NCBI GenBank assembly: GCA_937900165.1
Contig: CALCCX010000528.1
Location: 1-8,599 of the forward strand
DNA length: 8,599 bases
Origin: an uncultured Acidimicrobiia bacterium
GTDB lineage: Bacteria > Actinomycetota > Acidimicrobiia > Spongiisociales > Spongiisociaceae
Direction: 5' to 3'
Below the pieces are notes generated by a model, which had not been told where the DNA came from, did no database searches, and saw nothing but the letters and a program-made list of their open reading frames with translations. How positions within the stretch are numbered: position 1 is the first letter of the stretch; the number at the start of each line of letters is the position of its first letter. The position numbers and the translations under genes were made by a program. Below, piece by piece: positions 1 to 5,374 of the stretch.

Positions 1-67
1 GTCAGGGTTGTGGCCGTGATGGGGCACATGTTGATCGTCACAGTACGTGGACGAACTTGGATCTTTG
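1..67. other. Unreliable sequence outside the library adapter
   Basis: This stretch lies outside the P7 adapter and the poly-T run, so it cannot be contiguous source DNA. It is most likely low-quality run-off sequence produced after reads passed through the adapter, assembled onto the contig end. No coding or RNA feature is supported here. Confidence 0.8.
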
Positions 68-81
68 TTTTTTTTTTTTTT
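68..81. other. Poly-T run-off artefact next to adapter
   Basis: Fourteen T residues directly abut the outer end of the P7 adapter. When an Illumina read runs off the end of a short template plus adapter, A calls typically follow; seen from the other strand this is poly-T. A mirror-image poly-A lies beyond the other adapter. It is not a terminator U-tract. Confidence 0.85.
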
Positions 82-147
82 CAAGCAGAAGACGGCATAC
101 GAGATATATCAGTGTGACTGGAGTTCAGACGTGTGCTCTTCCGATCT
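82..147 (+). other. Illumina P7 / TruSeq indexed adapter
   Basis: Positions 82-105 match the P7 flow-cell sequence, 106-113 are an 8-base index (ATATCAGT, reverse complement ACTGATAT, which I recall as TruSeq index 25), and 114-147 match the TruSeq read-2 primer site ending in CTCTTCCGATCT. Genomic sequence begins at 148. The adapter adds the artificial tail DRKSTRLNSSHTDISRM to the conceptual rimO product on the minus strand. Confidence 0.98.
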
Positions 148-1442
148 ATCTCGGCCCGCACCCACTCCCCCGGTTTTCCAGAATCGAGCACTATCAATCC
201 GTCGATGTCTGGCGCCTCTCGGAACGACCGTCCGACGGGAGTGCCGTCCTCCACCTGGTCGACCAACACGTCGAGCACCTCGCCTACCTGGGCGCGGTTG
301 GCTTTCGCAGTCAGATCGTCCTGGATGGTCGAGACGTGGCGAAGCCTGGCCATGGCCTCTTCACGGGGCACCGCCCCATCGAGGTCGACAGCAGCAGTGC
401 CCTCCTCGGCCGAGTACGGGAAGAATCCGGCCCAATCGAGCTCGGCCGACTCCAGAAACTCTGCCAGCTCATCGACATCGTCTTCGGTCTCACCAGGAAA
501 CCCCAAAATGAACGACGACCGCAAGGCCGCATTCGGAGACGCCAGCCTGATCCGCTCGATCAGGGCAAGATGTTTTTTGGTATTGCCGGGACGTTTCATC
601 GATCGCAGCAGTGGGCCGGCGGCGTGCTGGAGGCTCAGGTCGAAATAGTCGGCGATCAGTGCATTTCCGGCCATCTCTTCTATTAGTGATTGTCTGATCT
701 CCGTCGGGTAGAGATACAGAAGTCTGAGTCGCTCGATGCCTTCGACGTCCGAGACGAATCGCAACAGGTCGGTGATGCCGCCTGGCGCTTCTATGTCACG
801 CCCGTAGGCAGCCAGATCTTGCGCGACCAGGACGACTTCCGACACTCCTCCAGCGGCCAGCCCGGCCATCTCGTCACGAATCTCGGATGGACGGCGGGAA
901 CGCTGTTTGCCCCTGATGAGAGGAATGGCACAGAAGGCACACGTTTTGTCGCAGCCCTCCGCCGTCTTCACGTAGGCAAATGGCAGGGCCTGGGCGGGTC
1001 GGTTGATCGAATGGAGGATGTCAAAACTGGATCCCCGGTTGGTGGAGCCGGTCGCCTCGATCGACACCGGCTGCCATCCGGTCAGTTCACCGAGCGTGCC
1101 GGCCAACTCTCCATATCGGTCGAGACCCAGAATCGCATCTACCTCCGGTAGCGCCTCTGCCACGTCTGACCCGAATCGCTGCGCCATGCAGCCAATCACC
1201 ACCAGGCGGGCGTCAGGGGCCTTTGCGTCCTCGAGCTCGAGAATCGTCTCAACAGACTCCTGACGGGCCTCTTCGATGAACGCACACGTATTCACCATCA
1301 CCACATCAGCCTCATCTGGCGAGTCGGCTGCCAGGTAGCCCGCCTCGGCCAGCATTGCGCTGACCTTCTCGGAATCCACCTGGTTCTTGGCACACCCAAG
1401 CGTCGAAAGCCAGACGGTCGGAGCACCAGCGTGATCGTTCAT
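148..1442 (-). CDS. rimO: Ribosomal protein S12 methylthiotransferase RimO, 3' end missing
   Basis: This radical-SAM enzyme adds a methylthio group to a conserved aspartate of ribosomal protein S12 in the cytoplasm. Numbered from the ATG at 1442, the UPF0004 domain carries the three cysteines for one iron-sulfur cluster: C17 in TLGCAKNQVDSE, C53 in VNTCAF and C85 in VIGCMAQR. The radical-SAM motif CDKTCAFC supplies C164, C168 and C171, followed by RGKQRSR. A TRAM domain begins near residue 380. The family is usually about 430-450 residues; 431 genuine residues remain and the last few are lost, because the reading frame runs into adapter at 147. A GTG at 1484, directly abutting the toxin stop codon, would add 14 residues (KNRPRRLPVHSLP region). 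I prefer the ATG because homologues start just before the LGC motif, but neither start has a clear Shine-Dalgarno. The tight packing suggests co-transcription with the upstream toxin-antitoxin genes. Confidence 0.95.
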
Positions 1443-1484
1443 CGGGAGGGAGTGTACGGGCAGCCGCCGAGGTCGATTCTTCAC

Positions 1485-1823
1485 TCAGTGGTTCAGCAAC
1501 GTCTTGATGATTTCTGTGACTTGGCGGCTGGTCGCCTCGTCAACCGTTCCCAGGCGGTGCACGAGTCGATCACGATTGATCGAGCGAATCAGCTCGCACT
1601 GGACGAATCTGACCTCATCAAGCCCGGTGTCTGGTGAGGCTTCGATCTCGACGTGAAGCGAAAGGCCACGATGCGTGGTGGTCAGCGGGGCGACTACGAC
1701 GAATGGAAAATCGGGGCCGAAAGTTTCTGGTGGGCCGATAACCAGGGCGGGGCGGTGATGGGCCGGTTCACCCCGATATGGATCTCCGAAGTCGACCAAC
1801 CAGAGGTCATCAACCGACGCCAT
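1485..1823 (-). CDS. MazF/PemK-family endoribonuclease toxin
   Basis: The 112-residue product resembles the PemK/MazF fold, whose members are mRNA (or tRNA/rRNA) interferases neutralised by a cognate antitoxin. Visible family features are the N-terminal DLWLVDFGDPYRGEPAHHRPALVIGP segment (the family's G-x(n)-RP-(A/V)-(L/V)-V signature), the VVVAPLTTT strand, the DEVRFVQCELIRSINRDRL segment and a C-terminal helix. The length is typical. The start is the ATG at 1823: it lies inside the end of the antitoxin gene (14-nt overlap), which is typical translational coupling, with a purine-rich GGAGG about a dozen bases upstream. An in-frame upstream ATG would add a basic tail read from antitoxin codons and is unlikely. 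The stop abuts a possible GTG of rimO. The RNA cleavage specificity cannot be read from sequence. Confidence 0.88.
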   Translation of the reverse strand: MASVDDLWLVDFGDPYRGEPAHHRPALVIGPPETFGPDFPFVVVAPLTTTHRGLSLHVEIEASPDTGLDEVRFVQCELIRSINRDRLVHRLGTVDEATSRQVTEIIKTLLNH

Positions 1824-2046
1824 CACCGACCGACGAGGCCTCCGCCTCGGCCAGGTAGTCCCTCCACTCGGCGGGTTCACCTCTCAGCGCGTCCAGCTCG
1901 GATACAACCTGGCTTGCGAATCGTTGCCGACGCAAGGCTTCGGTTGCCAAACGAACAGTGTCGATCAACGAGGCGCCCGCCAACTTGCTCAGCTCGAGCA
2001 GCTCCGCATGGGTCTCGGTGTCTACTCGGATCGTCGTAGTTGCCAT
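1810..2046 (-). CDS. Ribbon-helix-helix antitoxin of the MazF-like toxin
   Basis: The 78-residue protein begins MATTTIRVDTETHAELLELSKLAGAS, the beta-strand plus two-helix pattern of an Arc/MetJ-type ribbon-helix-helix DNA-binding domain (about residues 3-45). An acidic, probably flexible C-terminus (RGEPAEWRDYLAEAEASS) would wrap the toxin. Such antitoxins bind their partner and repress their own promoter. It precedes and overlaps the toxin gene by 14 nt, the canonical order. There is no Shine-Dalgarno before the ATG at 2046. A -10-like TACAAT ends only seven bases upstream, so the transcript is probably leaderless, a common arrangement in actinobacteria. A palindrome in the promoter (2064-2086) is a plausible self-operator. 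Confidence 0.85.
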   Translation of the reverse strand: MATTTIRVDTETHAELLELSKLAGASLIDTVRLATEALRRQRFASQVVSELDALRGEPAEWRDYLAEAEASSVGDGVG

Positions 2047-2052
2047 ACCCGC

Positions 2053-2082
2053 ATTGTAACGGTGATGTATACGATGTGTCTA
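2053..2082 (-). promoter_or_regulatory. Probable promoter of the antitoxin-toxin-rimO operon
   Basis: On the minus strand a -35-like TAGACA (2077-2082) and a -10-like TACAAT (2053-2058) are separated by 18 bp, each matching the sigma-70-type consensus at five of six positions. The expected transcription start falls at about 2046, the first base of the antitoxin ATG, predicting a leaderless mRNA. The call rests on sequence only. Confidence 0.55.
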
Positions 2083-2086
2083 CATC
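2064..2086. promoter_or_regulatory. Inverted repeat GATGTA-N11-TACATC, candidate operator
   Basis: Perfect 6-bp arms at 2064-2069 and 2081-2086 flank an 11-bp centre that holds a further GATGT word. The repeat overlaps the spacer and -35 element of the antitoxin promoter, as expected for autoregulation by a ribbon-helix-helix antitoxin. It also sits upstream of the divergent secreted-protein gene and could affect both. Confidence 0.45.
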
Positions 2087-2114
2087 GAAACATTTGGACT
2101 TCGACCGTTCCGAC

Positions 2115-3995
2115 ATGGAACCGACAACCACTCTGCGTCGTTGTTTTGGTGTGAAATCACGGCGCCTGCCAGGACCGCTCGTGGCAATCCTGCTCGTCAC
2201 CGTTGTGGCGGCGCTGGTGGCGACGCCGGAGCGTCTCACTGCCGGCACGGTTGCCCGCGTCGATGAAACCTTCGACACAGCCAGTTGGCCAGACGGCTGG
2301 TTGGGCTGGGCCCCTGGCGTGCTCAACAACGCCTCCCTGACGCCATCGGTAGACGGCTCGGCGTTGACCGTGACCATCCCCGAGGGGCGCCAATATGGTT
2401 CACGCTTCTCGTTACCTTTGGAAGACGAGTCCGGGATCGCCCCCAACGAGATCTACTTTCGCTACGACATGAAACTCTCCCAGGGATGGGGTGCTGACGG
2501 AACAGGGAAGCTGCCGGGACTGGCCGGCCTGTACTCGGCTTCGGCGAGGGGTGGCAAACCGTCGAGCGAAGCACAACCGGGTTGGTCGGCGAGGATCGGC
2601 TTCGGACCTGGCCCGGAGCCAGGGACCTCGAGGCTCAGCTACTACGTCTACCACCTCGACCAACCGGGCAGCTTCGGAGAGGGTATGTCGTTCGGGGAGC
2701 GAGGGGTCATCCGCGACGGCGAATGGTACTGCCTCGAAGGTAGGGTGCGAATGAACACGCCTGGAGCCAACGACGGCATTTTGGAAGCCTGGATCGACGG
2801 TATGCCCGTGATGTCTCGCAGCGATCTGGCGTTCAGGCGATCGACGGAGCCTCAGATCGGCATCAGATCTCTCTGGTTCAACGTCTTTTTTGGAGGAGAA
2901 CGGACCTCCCCGGTTGATAGGTCTGCCAGCTTCGACAACGTGGCGGTCGGGCCCGATCGACTCGGATGCGGAGAGGTGACCGGCCAGGTTCTGCCGGCAG
3001 ACGTGACCGGGGATGGGCAAACCGACCTCCTCACCCTCAGCGATTGCGGTACAGAACCGTGCTGGGAAGTCTCAGAGGGCAAGGCCTTTCGATTGGATTC
3101 CGGATCTTCGGTCCAAGAAGCCGACGACCTGACGTGGGTAGCCCAGCGGCTAGGAGCAGTCGCGGGCGACTTTGACGGCGACGGAGCCGGGGATGTGGCC
3201 TACTGGGGTCGTTGTGACGGATCAATCGGTTGCTGGTCGGTGCAACGAGCCAATGATTCGGGACTTGATCCTCCGACCTCGTGGGGCACGGCGACGGCGG
3301 CCAACGACGCCGATCCGAGCCTCGGGCTGGCGGCCGGCGACTTCGACGGTGACGGCCGGGCCGATCTCGTATACATAACCCCGTGTGGAACCAATGCGTG
3401 CTGGATGGTGCAGACGTCCGCCGGGGATCGATTCGCGGATCCCGTTTCTTGGGGCTCCGGTGCTTTCTTTGGCCAGGACACGGACTCTTTCGGGGTCATG
3501 ACGGGCGACCCAAACGGCGACGGACTCGACGACCTCATCTACGCAGGCCAATGCGGTGATCCCGCTCAGCGCTGTTGGCGAGTTCAAGTCTCCAGCGGGA
3601 CCTCTTTCGAAAGAGGGATCTCTTGGGCCCTCGTGGCCGACGACCTACCGCCCATCCCTCAGTTCGGCGCGACAGTCGCCGACGTCAACGGCGACCAGCG
3701 CGACGACATCGTCTACCTGGCCGAATGCGATGGGACGAGATGTTGGCGAGCGCTCATCTCGGACGGCACCGCCTACCGCGACCGGTATTGGGGCTCTACA
3801 AACGAAGACCTGATCCCGGTCCGGGGCGGCCAACCCGCCGCCGGCGACATCAACGGCGACGGCCTAGACGACCTCACCATGCAGATCCGATGCCCGGATG
3901 ATCAGTGTTGGCGGGTCTGGCTGAGCACCAACGGAGGTTTCGTATCCATAGACGGATCCCCAATAGTCGACGACCTGACCACCCCCACCGAGTAG
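2115..3995 (+). CDS. Secreted polysaccharide-lyase-14-like protein with six FG-GAP/VCBS repeats
   Basis: From the ATG at 2115 the product is 626 residues. A basic N-terminus (RR, KSRR) and a hydrophobic stretch at about 21-37 form a signal peptide or anchor; cleavage near TAG (42-44) is plausible. Residues ~50-278 resemble polysaccharide lyase family 14: GKLPGL (K132), GWSAR (S158, R160), YYVY (Y177, Y179), VRMNTPGANDGILEAWIDG and WFNVFFGG. These match the Lys, Ser-x-Arg and Tyr-x-Tyr residues I recall for the PL14 active site, suggesting beta-elimination of uronic-acid polymers outside the cell; the substrate is unknown. Residues ~295-626 hold six calcium-loop repeats (D-x-(D/N/T)-G-D-x(3)-D type) starting near 296, 352, 409, 465, 523 and 578, each followed by a Cys-x(4-6)-Cys-Trp motif, probably a beta-propeller. 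No C-terminal sorting signal is seen. The start is uncertain: GTG 2151 is possible and neither start has a Shine-Dalgarno. Confidence 0.8.
   Translation: MEPTTTLRRCFGVKSRRLPGPLVAILLVTVVAALVATPERLTAGTVARVDETFDTASWPDGWLGWAPGVLNNASLTPSVDGSALTVTIPEGRQYGSRFSLPLEDESGIAPNEIYFRYDMKLSQGWGADGTGKLPGLAGLYSASARGGKPSSEAQPGWSARIGFGPGPEPGTSRLSYYVYHLDQPGSFGEGMSFGERGVIRDGEWYCLEGRVRMNTPGANDGILEAWIDGMPVMSRSDLAFRRSTEPQIGIRSLWFNVFFGGERTSPVDRSASFDNVAVGPDRLGCGEVTGQVLPADVTGDGQTDLLTLSDCGTEPCWEVSEGKAFRLDSGSSVQEADDLTWVAQRLGAVAGDFDGDGAGDVAYWGRCDGSIGCWSVQRANDSGLDPPTSWGTATAANDADPSLGLAAGDFDGDGRADLVYITPCGTNACWMVQTSAGDRFADPVSWGSGAFFGQDTDSFGVMTGDPNGDGLDDLIYAGQCGDPAQRCWRVQVSSGTSFERGISWALVADDLPPIPQFGATVADVNGDQRDDIVYLAECDGTRCWRALISDGTAYRDRYWGSTNEDLIPVRGGQPAAGDINGDGLDDLTMQIRCPDDQCWRVWLSTNGGFVSIDGSPIVDDLTTPTE
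3000..3992 (+). repeat. Six tandem FG-GAP-like protein repeats with paired cysteines
   Basis: Within the secreted protein, calcium-loop aspartates begin at codons 3000, 3168, 3339, 3507, 3681 and 3846, a period of 55-58 residues. The loops read DVTGDG, DFDGDG, DFDGDG, DPNGDG, DVNGDQ and DINGDG. Each is followed by about ten residues and then a CxxxxCW-type motif (CGTEPCW, CDGSIGCW, CGTNACW, CGDPAQRCW, CDGTRCW, CPDDQCW). Classical integrin-type propellers have seven blades and no such Cys pair. The DNA repeats are diverged, so this is old duplication. Confidence 0.85.
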
Positions 3996-4019
3996 GGCCA
4001 TTGCGGTCAGGTGTGGTAC

Positions 4020-4141
4020 CCGTTCCTTAGGCTCGGCTGTGGATATATCCACATTCCTGCCGAAAGTTCATACGCCGCCGGCTGAGAGGACGAACTTTCG
4101 GCTCTAGTAGGGATATATCCACACTAGAGCCTAAGGAACGG
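4020..4141. repeat. 122-bp nested palindromic element between convergent genes
   Basis: The outer arms are a perfect 15-bp inverted repeat, CCGTTCCTTAGGCTC (4020-4034) against 4127-4141. Inside are a perfect 16-bp palindrome TGTGGATATATCCACA (4038-4053), an 11-bp inverted repeat GCCGAAAGTTC/GAACTTTCGGC (4059-4069 and 4092-4102), and a near-perfect 32-bp palindrome at 4100-4131 with 9-bp arms around GGATATATCC. The 13-mer GGATATATCCACA occurs in both palindromes. The 4100-4131 hairpin uses bases also needed by the 11-bp stem and by the outer stem, so alternative folds compete. It fills the gap between two convergent genes and ends nine bases from the next stop codon. It could be a bidirectional terminator (no clear U-tract), a REP/MITE-like repeat or a protein-binding site. 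I see no target-site duplication and no second copy here. Confidence 0.8.
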
Positions 4142-4150
4142 TCTTCCTGC

Positions 4151-5218
4151 CTAGATCTCGTTGAAGAAGTAGCGGCGCATGATTGAGAGGGGTTCTTCGA
4201 AGTCGTCGCCGTGCAGGTAACGCAGGGTGGCGGCCAGAGTCGAGAGCATCGGGTTGCCGTCTTGGGGCGTGAAACAGAAGCCGACCAATTCGTTTCCGTC
4301 GCGCACGGCCAGGGTTTCGATCGGGACTACGGCCTGGTTGAGGATGCGCCCGTAGTAGCCATGGTCGCGGCCGAAGGAGAAGACCTGGTTGGCCGAGCGC
4401 TTGTAGGTCACGGCGATCCTGGGGTTTGCCTGGATTCGTTCGATGGCCTCGTCGACTGTCATCTCACGGTCCAGTGTCAGGCTGAAGTGCATGGAGTGCA
4501 TGTATTGAGTATTCAGCTTCATCGCAGATGAAAACAGGTTGAGGTTGTAGCCAAGCGTCTCGAACAGGAGGTGAGCGTCACGAGCGTGATGGGTCCCGAA
4601 CCGATCGTCCTTGTGCCTCTCGACCGTCGGCGATGCAACGTAGCCGGCGTCCTGGCTGATGTCGTTGGCACGGCGAATACACAAAAAACGACCGTCGGTC
4701 AGCAGACTGGTGCCATCCGTGTCCATGGCCAAGGTTTTGATCAGCGCAGCGATGTTGTGCGTATTGCAAGACACGATGTGCAGGAAACGGTCGTCTGGTC
4801 CGATTGCGGCGTCGTTGATGCCCCTGGCATACATTTTGCCGAAACCGAACTCCGAGCCCTGGGCCATGAAACCTCGGACACCTGGTGCATCACCATAGAA
4901 CAGGCCCTTGTTCTCGTTCCCGGCCGGGGTGCAATCGATAACGACGGACGCCCGCTGGATGGCTTCTATCGCTTCAAGTTTCGGGGCATGACCGAGCTCT
5001 TCGAACGCGGCGGTACGGTCCTCGTCGACCGCCAGCCTGGCACCGCGGCGAACGAGGTCGTTGACCTTGCCACGTTCTTCGATGAGGGGTGTGCGTTTGT
5101 GAAACGTCACCTCGGCGATGCCAAAATCCTCACGATGGTCCGCGAGGAGACCGATCAGGGGCTCACCGATCGTGCCGGTCCCGATCACATGGACGATCTT
5201 TTCTTCCGTATTGGCCAC
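4151..5218 (-). CDS. Archaeal-type (type II) glyceraldehyde-3-phosphate dehydrogenase homologue
   Basis: The 355-residue product has an N-terminal Rossmann segment with VIGTGTIGEPLIG (GTGTIG at 13-18) and VIDCTPAGNENKGLFY (93-108), the position of the type II GAPDH motif VIDxTPxG...NK. The presumed catalytic cysteine is C151 in IVSCNTHN (archaeal enzymes have SCNTTGL). RRANDI (182-187) resembles the RRAxDP motif, and THHARDAH (209-216) resembles the HHGPD histidine motif. Length fits (about 335-345 in archaea). Family members oxidise glyceraldehyde 3-phosphate to 1,3-bisphosphoglycerate with NAD(P). This copy departs at several substrate-contact stretches (GSEFGFG where archaea have GGEK), so its substrate may differ. 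The start is a GTG at 5218 with a strong Shine-Dalgarno GGGAGGA seven bases away; no ATG fits better. It is divergent from a RamB-like regulator that may control it. Confidence 0.75.
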   Translation of the reverse strand: MANTEEKIVHVIGTGTIGEPLIGLLADHREDFGIAEVTFHKRTPLIEERGKVNDLVRRGARLAVDEDRTAAFEELGHAPKLEAIEAIQRASVVIDCTPAGNENKGLFYGDAPGVRGFMAQGSEFGFGKMYARGINDAAIGPDDRFLHIVSCNTHNIAALIKTLAMDTDGTSLLTDGRFLCIRRANDISQDAGYVASPTVERHKDDRFGTHHARDAHLLFETLGYNLNLFSSAMKLNTQYMHSMHFSLTLDREMTVDEAIERIQANPRIAVTYKRSANQVFSFGRDHGYYGRILNQAVVPIETLAVRDGNELVGFCFTPQDGNPMLSTLAATLRYLHGDDFEEPLSIMRRYFFNEI

Positions 5219-5224
5219 CCAATG

Positions 5225-5231
5225 TCCTCCC
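5225..5231 (-). promoter_or_regulatory. Ribosome binding site deciding the GTG start of the GAPDH-like gene
   Basis: Read on the minus strand this is GGGAGGA, seven bases before the GTG at 5218. It is the strongest Shine-Dalgarno in the window and fixes the start. Confidence 0.75.
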
Positions 5232-5287
5232 AGGCTGCGCTCTCATCCGAGAGCCAAGATGATCGTTCTTTTTCTGGCGCTCTTACT

Positions 5288-5327
5288 CAACGGCCGTTGG
5301 GTCGAAAGTTCGTGACTTCTTTCGAAG
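5288..5327. promoter_or_regulatory. Palindrome cluster in the divergent intergenic region, candidate operators
   Basis: A perfect 12-bp palindrome CAACGGCCGTTG (5288-5299) is followed by TCGAAAG (5302-5308) and its inverse CTTTCGA (5319-5325), separated by 10 bp. The second arm lies in CTTTCGAAG. ScfR-family regulators such as RamB and PccR are reported, as I recall, to bind TTTGCAAA-like words; the TTTCGAAA-like half-sites here are a variant of that shape. The cluster sits between the GAPDH-like gene and the regulator gene, where a shared operator would be expected. No convincing -35/-10 pair was found. Confidence 0.4.
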
Positions 5328-5360
5328 ATCCGTAAGATGAGGCAAGTTCGCCCCTCGTCT

Positions 5361-5374
5361 GGAGCATCACCATC
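5361..5374 (+). promoter_or_regulatory. Shine-Dalgarno GGAG followed by a possible ATC start codon
   Basis: GGAG at 5361-5364, a seven-base spacer, then ATC at 5372-5374. The frame is open back to a stop at 5333-5335 with no ATG, GTG or TTG before 5417. Either ATC is used as a rare start or an ATG was altered by mutation or base-calling error. Confidence 0.5.

Noticed and set aside
68..81. T-run as an intrinsic terminator
   Set aside because: No stem precedes it and it directly abuts a sequencing adapter.
47..686. Two plus-strand open frames starting with FFFFFF-type sequence
   Set aside because: They start in poly-T and adapter (SSRRRHTRYISVTGVQTCALPI is translated adapter) and then run antisense through rimO.
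1482..1484. GTG start of rimO abutting the toxin stop
   Set aside because: Not excluded, but the 14 extra basic residues are not typical of RimO, which begins close to the first cysteine motif; ATG 1442 is preferred.
4020..4141. Insertion of a MITE or IS fragment
   Set aside because: Terminal inverted repeats are present, but no flanking target duplication, no transposase and no second copy are visible; left as an open possibility under findings.
4571..5335. Plus-strand 254-residue open frame
   Set aside because: It is antisense to the GAPDH-like gene, which has a strong ribosome binding site and clear family motifs; the antisense product shows no domain.
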